The translations under genes were made by a program, and so were the position numbers. From the NCBI GenBank assembly GCA_035048485.1, contig CM068582.1, forward strand, positions 15,914,001-15,978,000: a stretch of DNA of 64,000 nt. Reading direction: 5' to 3'. Under the pieces are notes generated by a model, which was not told the origin of the DNA, searched no databases, and saw only the letters and a list, made by a program, of their open reading frames with translations. This DNA is from Pteria penguin (Eukaryota; Mollusca; Bivalvia; Pterioida; Pteriidae). Of this stretch, positions 37,056 through 48,104 are shown in pieces. Numbering within the stretch: position 1 is the stretch's first letter; each line of letters opens with the position of its first letter.

Positions 37056-37534
37056 TTTGATTGACTGACTGTCTTAGGAAGTAGAAATTTTGACAACATT
37101 ATCACGATTAACGCAACTGACTCGCCAAGGGAATGCTCCTAAGAAAAGCCTTCTTTGTCATCTTGTATCATGAAGAAGATGCCCCCCCGCCCCCTTACAT
37201 GTTTGCCATTATTCTAACAAATATGAAAAATAGTTTTGACTACGTGATCCAAACACTGACGTACAACCAGTGAAAATAATACTCACAAGGTGTTTTTATT
37301 ATCATTATTACTAAATACAGTTCGTAAATTTGTGTACAAAGAGTGTTTCGTTATTATTTTATACTCAATTGCTTTTGGGGGACTCATTACATTATAATAG
37401 ATTAAATGAAAAACAAAATTAAATTCTTAAAATCTAAAGAGGAAATATCATAAAATGAAATAGAAACAGCAGTAGCGAGAATCGAATCCAGATCTAAAAT
37501 ATGACATAAAAATTTCGTCTCTGTGTCCCTGTGC

Positions 37535-37539
<5 letters not shown>
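36739..37539. other. Upstream flank of gene 3
   Basis: Should contain the gene 3 promoter. A run of ATTG/ATTGATTG at 37016-37055 resembles a minus-strand SINE tail, but no SINE body is attached. Otherwise AT-rich and unassigned. Confidence 0.45.

Positions 37540-37591
<52 letters not shown>
37540..37591. repeat. (CA)n microsatellite
   Basis: About 26 CA units; gives a Cys/Val artefact frame on the minus strand. Confidence 0.95.
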
Positions 37592-37594
<3 letters not shown>

Positions 37595-37732
37595 AAGTCA
37601 TTTATTCTATAAGATATATATAGACACTCTCTGATTGGCTGTAATCATCACTTCCGGTCCTGAATATATCGCGATATACCACGGTTAAAAATAGATCCTG
37701 AATTCCCCTTTTCAATACACATCGTCTGCAAA

Positions 37733-37915
37733 ATGTCTGAACAAAAAACACGATTCGCTTCCGTATCAGAGGTAAATCTACAGAAAATAATAGAAGGAAG
37801 AGATGCAAAAAACACCAAAAAGGCAACTGAAAACGCATTAAGTGTCTTTAAATCCTATCTTAGGGAGAAGGGACAGAATGAAAATTCAGCGTCCGAATTA
37901 GACTGTTTTATGTAA
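37733..37915 (+). pseudogene. N-terminal fragment of a Crypton-related (KIAA1958/ZMYM/QRICH1-like) protein
   Basis: A 60-codon frame beginning MSEQKTRFASVSEVNLQKII, then NTKKATENALSVFKSYLREK, ending SELDCFM and a stop. The FASVSE...KII..RD.KNTKKAT pattern is the N-terminal core-binding region of Crypton-derived tyrosine-recombinase-like proteins, common in molluscs. The catalytic part is absent; after the stop the sequence does not continue the family. Upstream, CACTTCCGGTCC and CGCGATATACCACGG may be promoter remains of the source element. Confidence 0.55.
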
Positions 37916-37977
37916 ATTATCTTAAAGCTGAGACAAGTCTGAAAACTTACACTGGATTACAGAATAAAACAGTTATG

Positions 37978-38070
37978 GACTTCTAACTCAGTGTACCTAA
38001 TTATATTATGTGATATTGACTTACTATGAAAATATCACATCAAATACACCGAGTTAAAAGTCAATAATTG
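37978..38070. repeat. Imperfect long hairpin after the Crypton fragment
   Basis: GGACTTCTAACTCAGTGTAC ... GTGATATT is mirrored by AATATCAC ... TACACCGAGTTAAAAGTC. The stem is about 35 bp with mismatches around a 13-nt loop. May be a terminal structure of the element that carried the fragment. Confidence 0.65.
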
Positions 38071-38394
38071 TATATTATCTGCTATATGTTCCCCACGATT
38101 ATTATGAATAATATAATCTGTCTCTTTACAACAATGCATCTATTTTACTAGAACTAAAATCAGATAAGAAGGCCTACAGATCAAAGAATGGTTTCTGTTG
38201 TATGTAGCTACAAACGAGGTCATCCCTATATACCTTATTCCAGTGGCTCTTTGGTAATGACTTAGATGAGACATAAAACCTAGGTGGCGGCAGGTGGCAG
38301 ACGTGGTATGTAAAGGATTGATCACTACTTTGAGTGGTTCCATTGCAAAGTCTGTGAAATCGGCTTAGATGACTCATGACAATCTTCGCTGTAG

Positions 38395-39425
38395 ACAGCT
38401 TTGTGTGTAAAATATATACATGGCAGGAAGACACTTCTGGGTCAGAATCCAAGTCTGGCCATCCAAGTTTCATTCTGTCTGTTACAAATACACGAATTTT
38501 AGGTAAAGAAATATTGTTTTTCCATATCTTCCATGGATAAACTGACGGATTTTTTTATCATGTCACACTGACACACTGAAGAACTTACACTGAAGTGGAA
38601 TACATACACTGATTGATTTACACTCATGTGGTATACATACACTGAGGGATTTACACTCTTGTGGTAAACATACACTAAGAGATATACATCCGTGTGGCAT
38701 AGATACACTGAAGGAGTTACACTCATGTGGCATACATATGCTGAGGGATTTACACTCATGTGTCATACATATACACTGAGGGATATATAGTCATGTGGCA
38801 TACATACACTGAGGGATATACAATCATGTGGCATACATACACTGTGTGATATACACTCATATGGCATACATACACTGTGTGATATACACTCATGTGGCCT
38901 ACATACACTGTGTAATATACACTCATATGGCATACATACACTGTGTGATATACACTCATGTGGCATACATACACTGTGATATACACTCATATGGCAAACA
39001 TACACTGTGTGATATACACTCATGTGGCATACATACACTGTGTGATATTCACTCATGTGGCACATATACACTGTGTGATATACACTCATATGGCATACAT
39101 ACACTGTGTGATATACATTCATGTGGCACACATACTCAGAGGATTTATAGTCATGTGGCATACATACACTCACTGATACACACTCATGTGGTATATATAC
39201 ACTGAGGGATATACACTCATGTGGCATACATACACTGAAAGATTTACACTTACGTGGCATACATACACTGAGGAATTTATCATTCTGTCGCATAAATACA
39301 CAGAGGGATTTACCACCATGTCGCATATATACGCATAAACATTTAACATCATGTTATAAAGGTACTGTTTGGGATTCACCATAGAAATGCTAAGGGATTT
39401 ACTGTCATGTTGCATAGACACACAG
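38395..39425 (+). mobile_element. Minisatellite-bearing dispersed element, copy 2 (head plus ~36-bp repeats)
   Basis: Head 38410-38530 (GGGTCAGAATCCAAGTCTGG, CATTCTGTCTGTTACAAATA, ATTGTTTTTCCATAT) matches the heads near 24.7 and 48.1 kb. It is followed by about 24 units of roughly 36 bp, such as ATACACTCATGTGGCATACA plus TACACTGTGTG. Units at the 3' end (CATCATGTTATAAAGG, TTACTGTCATGTTGCATAGA) revert to the form seen in copies 1 and 3. The Cys/His/Ser/Val frames in it are artefacts. Confidence 0.7.
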
Positions 39426-39756
39426 TGGCACTATCCCTCACAGCCTGAATTTACAACTATTGAAAAGAAAATCATTGATTTGATATTTTTGGCTTCCCAT
39501 AGATATAATATTTTCGTTAATACAAGAATTTAAAACTTCACTTTTGCAAAGATCATGCATTATTTATAAATTAAATGGAATTTTCGTGAAGTGCCCATAA
39601 ATTGTTCATATTTGCCGATACCGCCGCATTCACGCCTGCGCAATAATATATTCCGAAGCGAGATGTAAACAAAATTATCAAGAAAATGGAGAAAGTGAAA
39701 ATGTTATGACGTTACAAGAACACATACGAGGGTATATTGATTAATTATGATGATGT

Positions 39757-39977
39757 AAATTCAACAGTATATGAAGAACTTGATACCGATATTACCATTT
39801 ATGAAATCGAATACGCTGTAAAACATTTGTCTACTGAAAAAAAGTTGTACTGAAGAGTGCATGATCAATGAATTTTTTACTAATTGTCAAAAACTTTTAT
39901 TACCATCGTTACATACTATGTTTAATACTATTTTCAAGTCTGATTTTTTAAACGGGAAAGAAAGAATTTGTTAGCGA
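39757..39977 (+). pseudogene. LINE ORF2 fragment (segment just before the reverse transcriptase core)
   Basis: Two frames joined by a frameshift at an A run (39838-39844) read VYEELDTDITIYEIEYAVKH, then KSCTEECMINEFFTNCQKLL, then LPSLHTMFNTIFKSDF. The pattern (LD..IT..EI..A...L...KS....)(INEF......LLP.L...FN.IF..)(F) is the conserved entry to non-LTR retrotransposon RT domains. The catalytic blocks are missing. It is a dead fragment, clade not assignable. Confidence 0.7.
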
Positions 39978-40243
39978 TTCAGAGATTAAAAGTAGAGAAC
40001 AGATTCTTTGTTGTTTTAATGCGGTCACATGATTAATGGTTCATGAATATTCATTATCTAGACCTAAAATTGCAGAGAAAAGCACGATATTTCCGACGCT
40101 GGTATCTCGTTAAAGATACAAAATTTTCAAAACATGTAAATGTTCGAAGTAGTGTCTAATATATACAATTCATATGTAAACTTGAAAGCTTATAGTAAGT
40201 TTTAAAACGTACAAATCCGCTGAGGAACTGTTACAGTGTTTCT

Positions 40244-40402
40244 TTAAAACTGGCCTCTCACCATAAAAAGCCGAGGTCAACCTCGCTCCAGTATATTTTA
40301 TGAATACTGAATGAACGTCTGACCCAAATGTTCTCGCTCACCATATAAAAGAAATGTCAAATCGACAAACCTCGGCTTTTTATGGTGAGAGGCCAGCTTT
40401 AA
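40244..40402. mobile_element. 159-bp MITE with 34-bp terminal inverted repeats, TTAA at both ends
   Basis: TTAAAACTGGCCTCTCACCA then TAAAAAGCCGAGGT (40244-40277) is the complement, with one mismatch, of 40369-40402. TTAA at each outer end would suit a piggyBac-type target duplication. No coding content. Confidence 0.8.
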
Positions 40403-40587
40403 GTATTCGCCAGCAAGTCACAAAGATACACTGAGGTATTTACCACCATGTCGCGTATGTGCACATAGGAAATTCACCATTATGTTGCTTGGACACATTA
40501 TAGGATTTTCGTTGTTGAGGGTAATGTGTCTTTTATTGTAAATGGAAAAGAATAAACATTTAAATGCGACTTGTAACAATTATATAA

Positions 40588-40717
40588 TAATTATCAGTGG
40601 CCGATTTAGAGTGGGGGAGGGGCGGTCCCCCTTTTTCGCCATATATTAAGAAGTAAAACTCCGGATCTGGTATCCAAAATGACTGAGTAGTTTGACTAAT
40701 ACTAGACATTCACAAGC

Positions 40718-40760
<43 letters not shown>

Positions 40761-40782
40761 ATTCTGGATCCGCCACTGGTGA
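40588..40782. mobile_element. GGATCC-type short foldback element (CAGTGGC subtype)
   Basis: Left end ATCAGTGGCCGATTTAGAG and right end TTCTGGATCCGCCACTGGTG are inverted relatives. Inside are a GGGGCGGTCCCCC word, a C run and a (CT)n tract. Remnant termini of the same family are seen near 45520-45550, 48421-48450 and 51130-51145. Confidence 0.65.
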
Positions 40783-40834
40783 TCCCCAATGTATTGAATT
40801 AACAACAAACAGATTATTGATATATATTTCAATA

Positions 40835-40840
40835 TTTATT
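40835..40840 (-). promoter_or_regulatory. Candidate poly(A) signal of gene 4
   Basis: AATAAA on the minus strand about 565 nt below the stop, in a segment (ATTGATATATATTTCAATAT) shared with the downstream region of gene 3. Confidence 0.4.
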
Positions 40841-41403
40841 AATGCAACGTCCGTATAAAAAAAATCAAATGTACAGAAATAACCCCATATCAACCCCATG
40901 TACCGAATCCCATATCAACCCCATATACAAAACAATCAGCATAGAGGATAAACGTCATGTTATTCGCATGAACTGATTACAGTGTACACTGTAATTTATA
41001 CATAAACAAAATAATATGGTATACACATGTATATGCAATGGGACATTATACAAAAGACAAGGATCAAGTCCACCTGTAGAATTGTATGGTAAACCCCCTA
41101 CATGATTAAGTTGATTTATGAACAAATATACATTCACATACCTTAAAGATGGATGACAACTTGTGACGAAGAAAGTACTTCCAAAGAAGTTATACTGATC
41201 GCTAAGGGTAAATTGGTGAAAGAATCCATTGAATTTTATAAGCATTAAAAGAACGCAATTAACACTCTAAAATTGCAAATGTGTTGCAATTGCGTTGGAA
41301 ATAAACATATTCTTGTTGCAATTATTTACTTAGCTTCCAACAATTATCTATTCATCAAGTTTTTGATACCATGAGGATTGTTTTCATTGCCAACGGAGAT
41401 ATC

Positions 41404-44400
41404 TTAATTTTCTGGTTTTAGTTCGGCATCGAGGTTCAGACAAAGAAACAACTCCTGGTCTTCGTTTGTAATTTTCATGGTAATATTAAACGCTCCCTGA
41501 AAAATATTTATACATGTATGTACATTCAATATACATTTGTATTGTGATTATCCTGTAGTGAATTAACTTGACTATTTATGTAAGTATTAAATGCCGAAAA
41601 ACTGCAATGCCATATTATCTGTCGTCTAGCGGCATTACGCTTTCTCAAACAAATTTTGTTTGTACTTAGTATATATGCTAAATGACCGAGAGAGAGAGAG
41701 CGCAGATCCAAACATTTTGAAGAGATCATTTCAGAGAGAGAGAAATTTTCCAAAAACATTCAGCTAAGTTGTGGGGTTACATTTAGTTACCAAAATACTA
41801 AAATTTCGGAAAACACAATTGCCCATTGCCGAACTCTGGGGAAAAGGGAGGGACCCGGATTTCTGAAGCCCGTTACTGGATCTGTATACTATGTGGCCAG
41901 TTGTTTCATTTTCATACTTACAGTAGGTAATCTTGTTAGATTGGTCTCATCGTACTTTAATACTGGTGTCGGTGCTACAATCAAAATGTAAAATAATCAT
42001 GAAAAGATTTACTCATTTTTGATATTGAAATTCGTTACTAGCTGTTAATTTTCATTGTGAAGTCCGAAGACAACTACAACTATCATCATCATCATCATCA
42101 TAATCATCATCATCATTATTATTACTATTTTATTATTATTGCTGTTGTTGTTGTTGTAAGTCGGTTTGACCTAGTGGATAAAGTGCTCGGCTCATGATCG
42201 AGAGGTCCCGGGTTCGACTCCCGCCCTAGCCGGCCCACCGGTGTTCTGTCCTTTGGCAAAACCGAGGTCCCATGTCACGGTAGGCGTGGCACGTAAAAGA
42301 TCCCTCACTGCTTCTTGGGGTCCGTTGCAAAGGTAAACATTTGTATGCAATGCATCAGGCAGATGTTGTCTCCATATACGAGAAATAATCGTGGAGTGAC
42401 GTAAAGTCAATAATCAATCAATCAATTAATCAATTGTTGTTTTTTGTTGTTGTTGTTGTTACTATCAACATCATCATCATTTAAAATCGTTTATCCGCCT
42501 TTGAATCATGAAATTTAACTTGTTCCATGTGTGTGTACCGATAGCTCTGATGGTTGCAGTGGGATACCATTACTGATGAATCATCATTTATGTATTAATT
42601 AACTTCATTTCTTTTCTACATAATCTATTTCTTATATGGACTTGCTTCATTTACAACGGTTCGAATTTCCTCTTGGAGAATTCTCCTATCTGCTTGAATG
42701 TTTTCATACACTTACTTCCTTTTTGTATGGGACATTGAATGGGATTCCATGCCTTCTTGAGATCTTTTTCACAAGATAAATCCATAGAGACTGTAAAAAT
42801 AGGTTTGCCTTGACCCCGGACTCCAACATCGAGAGTCAGGATACCATAATCAAATTTGCTTGCTGCAATATAACAGTATCTTCATTTAAGGCTTTAAGGG
42901 AGCATCCATTTTATTTTAACCGTTTGTGGGGTGGGGTGGGGTGGGATTGGGGGGGGGGGACGCAGGAATACTTCACAAATAAATAAATAGATAGATAAAT
43001 AAATAATAAGATGAAATAGTAATAATAATAATTAAAAAACAAAACAAAAACTTCTGCTCCCAAAATAGAAAAAATATATTTTCCGGTCCTAAGGAAAAAT
43101 AATCCAACTCTGAAAATACTATTAGGCAAAAAAAAATTTCCGACTCTTGAAAGTCTTCCTGCTCCCATTCCCTAAAAATCAAATGCTTGCTCCCTAAGTA
43201 GTCGAGGACGTAACTTGTGGGTATTTTAACACTTGTGATATGATGACTCCTAGAGTCCCTTCTAATGGTAATGAAATCACAAAATGATCAGCATTGACCA
43301 CAACCGAGGTCATTTGCTCGCCTTAACCTTGATAGTGAATTTAATACATCTGTGAAACACGGACAGACAGATAGTCACAGACAGGCGGTGATTCATTATA
43401 CGCAAACTTTCAAAATATAATTTAAGCTTACATGTAATTATTATGCGAAAATCGTTCATAAATAATCGTTCATATTGATTAACACATTCAATGCTTATGT
43501 ACATGAGCATCTTCAATATAGAAAATTGATAACGAGTCAGTGAAAAAATAACTTAACACATTCGACCTGGTTTTTATTTATTTATTATAATTATTTTTTA
43601 TTGTTTATTTTCATTTATTTTATTTCATTATTATTTTTTTAAACTGGCGCTTATTCAGGAAAGAGCAGCACCCATTGGATCTGGCTATAGATTGTTGAAG
43701 ATTTTTATTCTAGAGAATTTCTTCAAAATGAGGACTTTCACGTGATAAAATTAGAATAGGAATTTTAATAGTGTTCTAGAGAAAGCCTCAAACCTTGGTG
43801 AAGGATAAGTGTAAGTATATATTAAAACGTCGCTCTGTATTCTGATCAAGATATAGCTGAAGTCTGGAAACATGTTTTTCGGCTTGGTATGACGGTTGGA
43901 GGTAGAATTAAGATCAAACGATTTTCCTAGGTCATACTCCAGAACCTATCATTATTTCCTTTACACAGCGATACCTTTTAGTAAATAACATGACTTACGT
44001 GCTACAAACTTGAACTTAAATGTCACGGATCCTTGTGGGTCAATGATGACAGGACTCCACTTAAACATCAGTTTTGAAGAAGGAGGACCTGTGAAAAATG
44101 AACCGTAACATTGATTTCCAGAGTTCTTTCTTAACATCTTGGCAGTTTTATGGCATCGGTACCCTGATATATGACACAAATTAAAAGGGAAAGGGACGAT
44201 TTTTATATGATTCTAACATGCCATTTTGGGGTGGGTTATTTTTTCAGTTTAGAGGTGCGCATCGTCACTCTCAGACCCGGAGCTTCTCGGTCTCTGACCA
44301 TGCACACTACAGAATGAACCACACCGAAAGAACTGACTTAATATTGTAATTAACTAATTTACCCAATAATTAACTTTATGACTAACACAATTAATAGATA

Positions 44401-46396
44401 AACGGGTTTTGATAGATGTATTTGAAATAATATGTGAAATAATCAATCAAAACAGATGGCGAAACACTTTTTTATTTTACTTCATGGCGGGTGTGGCTAG
44501 CCATTCAGGAGACACTCACTCCTCCCGAGCACCTGGTCTCGCCTCTTAACTTCAGAGGTCAGTGATTGTCCGCTGCGGTACATTGTTGTTAGTGCCATAA
44601 TCACTTGACACCCGTTACTTTCGTATTTTGCAGTAATGTCACACTTATTACCTTGGCATTGTGGTTCTCCACGGAGAGTTTGATTTAAGTATTATTATAC
44701 ATTTTTCCAGATTTTATGTGGCTGTGACACTTTCTACACAGTATTGGTTCACATTCATTTATATATACAGTGTTGAGTTACAATTGTTTCTTCGGTATGT
44801 AATTTGTATCGCGTTGGTGTTTTACTTCACTTCAAATAATAAATAATGTTACACCTCTTGTATTTTATACATGGTGTACACAGAAGCATGCGTTACAGGT
44901 CCTTCTCTTAATTAGATAGATGTATATATATATGGCGATTTGGCAAAATTCGCATTGCGTCATTTGATAAAAATAGCATTCTAATAGCACTTTAAGTAAT
45001 ATACACAAAAGCCGTCCTAAGATCACTCTTAAACTTACGATCGCGGAAACGACAAATCATTTACGAACTATATTAGGATTATCCTAAGTGCAAACCCTAG
45101 CAAGGACTATTTTCACTTTAGTTTTAGTGAAAACAATTTTTTTCCAGTCTTGTATTCAGAAATGTGGTTAGGGGGAAAAGAGGGGGGTTGGAAATATCGA
45201 CTAAGTTAAGGGTTTCGACTAAGTTAAGGGTTTAACCCCTATTTCTCTCCTTCCTGACCGAGAATATGGCAGGTCGTAATATTTTTTAAAAAAATCTATG
45301 CCTATAAATACTTCTGTACTGTCCATCCAACAATGTATACATAAGACATGAATAACATCACAAAATACATTGTTTATACGGCAGCTAATTTTCTGACTTA
45401 GGAGGGTTAGATTGCGCGTTTTAGTCCGAAACCGTCATAAAACAGGAGCTCCCGGGAGGGGCGGTTGCCCCCTGGTCTCCCCTTAGCGAATTCCAAAACC
45501 CTAGCTTGACTTCAGCCCCCTATTTTCAAAAGCTGGATCCACCACTGGTTTTCGTATAAAGTTAATATAGGATTGCTCTTACGAAGGAAGAATTTTCCCT
45601 TGCCTACTTTTAGTGTTAACTTTGACTGCAAGAGTAAAGTAAAAAAAGGAATTTCACATCGTTTGTATGGATTGATGGATTTTCATTTCTGTATGGGAAT
45701 TGATATAGATCGTGATGTTCGACGGTCAAGGTAATCTTTGATTTGGTCAGTGGTGTCCATTTCAATGTGACCAGGGAATCTATGCCATCATAACTTATTC
45801 GGATGTATATATTATTCAAAGAGTTCAAAAGGTCCCGAAAAATAAGATCTTTCTAAAATTTATTTAACTTACGACTTTTTGTGAATACCGCCATAACTTC
45901 TTAGATTTTTAACAAAAGGTGAGTGGCTAACAAACACTTTACCACAATTTGTTCCGTTTCCCCACTCTTCATCTCCAAAATCATCGGTGTCAAAGTCGTT
46001 TACGTCCTTGTTATACTTATCAGTCGGACCTACTGTTGTATACCCGTCCAGGTCATCCTGTTGTAAGCTGTCTTCGACTTCTTTGTTATACTTATCAGTC
46101 GGACCTGGTGTTGTATACCCGTCCAGATCATCCTGATGGAAACTGTCTTTTACTTCCTTGTTATACTTGTCAGTTGAACTTGGTGTTGTATACCCGTCCA
46201 GGTCATCATGTTTTATGTTGTCGTTGTTTTGATCAAATTTGGACATTCTTTCATGGGGGTCATGTGCTTGCTCCATGTATAAAACATTTCGATCTTTTGA
46301 GTGATCTCCCTTCGTAATTCCACAGACATAAAGTACACAAACTAAAGAATAAATCATAAGATGCCATGTTGATCTTCTATCCGTTACAAAAGTCAT
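41404..46396 (-). CDS. GM2 activator-like ML-domain protein with acidic 25-aa repeats, gene 4 (complete, 278 aa)
   Basis: Exons 46396-45943, 44088-43999, 42862-42716, 41974-41922, 41496-41404; 837 nt joined, ending TAA, every border GT..AG and in the family phases. Signal peptide core MIYSLVCVLYVCG at residues 14-26, then three 25-residue repeats (DLDGYTTPGPTDKYNKEVED type), then EEWGNGTNC. The ML domain follows: LMFKWSPVIIDPQGSVTFKF, FDYGILTLDVGVRGQGKP, DLSCEKDLKKAWNPIQCPIQ, NLTRLPTGAFNITM and ELFLCLNLDAEL. It is the closest paralogue of gene 3 in exon 1 and of gene 5 in exon 2 and exon 5, and the most compact complete gene. It should bind lipid outside the cell or in lysosomes; substrate unknown. 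Intron 1 holds an exon-2-like relic. The expected first-to-last disulphide cysteines are present. Confidence 0.88.
42157..42436 (+). mobile_element. Full-length type B SINE
   Basis: Head AAGTCGGTTTGACCTAGTGG with B box GGGTTCGACTCCC, body with TCACTGCTTC and AATGCATCAGGCAGATG, 3' end GTGGAGTGACGTAAAG and an AATC tail. Inserted between (GTT)n runs, which hide the target duplication. In intron 3 of gene 4, near an (ATC)n microsatellite at 42081-42117. Confidence 0.88.
43660..43800. repeat. Paralogue-shared intronic repeat, gene 4 copy
   Basis: CCCATTGGATCTGGCTATAG, then ATTTTTATTCTAGAGAA and AAAATGAGGACTTTCA words align with the gene 3 repeat at 30825-31185. Same place in intron 2. Confidence 0.6.
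45690..45779 (-). pseudogene. Exon-2-like relic in intron 1 of gene 4
   Basis: After a possible acceptor (GGCATAG) at 45780-45781 the phase-1 frame reads DSLVTLKWTPLTKSKITLTV, close in form to exon 2 of gene 1 (FDITWTPLVVSKSEPLSLTI), and would restore N-C-D with exon 1. No GT donor lies where a 90-nt exon would end, and the open frame simply continues. It is either a decayed duplicate exon or an unrecognised alternative one. Confidence 0.45.
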
Positions 46397-46660
46397 CGTA
46401 ATACTTGGTGGTGATAAATAAAAGTAAAAATAAATCTTTGCTATTGTTTACTTCCTCTTTCAGTTGATCAGCTAGGTTTCATAAATAAATTGAAAAGGAA
46501 GTTAATACGACATAATGCATGTACTTCGCCTTTGAAGGTACACAGATGTTTAACTGTGCATGACGTTGAACATCCCAATCAAAGTACTGAAAGTACATAA
46601 GTACTGAAAGTACATATAGAAGAGACTACTTTACCAATGGTCGTTTGCTCATTGCAGGCA
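46397..46660. other. Upstream flank of gene 4
   Basis: Likely promoter and 5' UTR of gene 4; no core element assigned. It is AT-rich. Confidence 0.4.
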
Positions 46661-46664
46661 AGAA

Positions 46665-47412
46665 CATAGATAGTCCGATATTCTCTGCCCTTCTCCCACT
46701 TTTGATATCGGCGGTTTGTGGGAGAGGGTCAATGAGAGTTTGTTCATCAAAAGGTGAAATTTTAGCGATATCAGCCGGTATCGGGTTGTACAAGCCTCTG
46801 GTGACTAATAAGCGTTTGCACAGCGAACATGCAACCTATAATCCAATAAATGAACATTTAACTTACCCGATCATAGCGATCTCGTTTCCAAATAAGGTCT
46901 ATAGCCTGTGCTTGCTGCCGTTTTATCTGCAAACACGGCAATATTCTCATTTCGCCATTTGTGTATACAGTATGACGTCAGATCTCGCATAACGCGACTT
47001 TACATTCGTGACACTTCAGCAGCTGACACATTTTCGTAAAGAAAGACACGATGCAACCTCGTCACGAATGAGCAAAGTCGCGTTCGGCGAGATCTGACGT
47101 CATACTCTATACACAAATGACGAAATGGAGAATTGCTGTGTGTGTTCAGATAAAACGGTCGCTGGTAGAAGTTATAGATCTTATTTGGAAAAGATAGTGG
47201 TGTGATCGAGTATGTTAAATGTTCATTTATTCGATTATAGGTTGCAAGTTCACTGGGCAAGCGTTTATTTGTCGCCCAAGGCTTGTACATCGCAATACCG
47301 GCTGGTATCGCCGAAATTCACCTTTTGATGAACAAAGTCTCTCTGACCGTATCCCACAAACCGTCGATATCAAAAGTGGAAGAAGGGCACAGAACCTCGG
47401 ACTAGGACATAG
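46665..47412. repeat. 0.75-kb palindrome, arms about 350 bp
   Basis: The left arm (46665-47012) and right arm (47061-47412) are inverted copies with scattered differences; for example CCCACTTTTGATATCGGCGG at left faces CCGTCGATATCAAAAGTGG at right, and CATTCGTGAC faces GTCACGAATG at a centre of about 50 bp. Mirrored frames containing LCSSKGE and NEHLTY occur on both strands because of the symmetry. No transposase or known family. Confidence 0.85.
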
Positions 47413-48100
47413 AGGGAGAAGAACTGGAATCTCGCGGATTCTCATTTATGTCCCTCGTACACATTTGTTTAAATTTCTAAGCCTCATGCTGTTTGGAACC
47501 TATCGTAAGATAACCTCGGTTAATATATAGGTGCCGAGGATCCCAAATAACATGTCCATACCTACTAGAAAGCATAAATAATTGTAGTCCGATTTAGGTA
47601 TTCATTTAGAATTCAGTTTACAATATACCTTTTATTTTCTTTTAATCACGTCTGAGGAAATTATGATATTTTTTCTTGTTTATTTTACGATGAAGAAGGA
47701 AAAATCACCTTACACAATAGAACTTTCCATGCAGCAGAGACATATATGTGTATATATGTCTCTGCATGCAGCAGTCCTATTAAAGTCAGAGACATATATA
47801 CACATGTCTCTGTTAAAGTCAACCGACTGGCGAAAGCTGCCACCTACTGCGGCTAATTTTTTTTTATCTAGCAATCCACACCGCTACCTCTCCTGTCATG
47901 TGTGTGCTGCAACCGAGTTAAATCTTCAATTCGGGTCGAATTATTGGCCGTCACAGCTTAAGATGGCAAGATCCAATTTCTTTTCGTGGGACAACGACAT
48001 AGATCTGGATTTACTTTGGAGAAATAAACAGATTACGATGAAAATAATAGTAGACCATTTTCGCCAATTTAAAACCCATTTTCAAACAGCTTAGCGTGTG
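47413..48100. other. Unassigned intergenic segment
   Basis: Contains a short AGAGACATATATGTGTATAT hairpin at 47735-47765 with a third related copy near 47803. A 143-codon plus-strand frame (47663-48094) ends MARSNFFSWDNDIDLDLLWR and so on; its first half runs through the hairpin repeats and I recognise no family. Confidence 0.35.
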
Positions 48101-48104
48101 AAAA

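Noticed and set aside
38499..39421. Cys/His/Ser/Val-rich frames on both strands
   Set aside because: They read through a ~36-bp minisatellite in several frames; no codon-level preference.
47663..48094. 143-codon plus-strand frame as a gene
   Set aside because: First half runs through hairpin repeats and T-rich DNA; no family motif or splice support.
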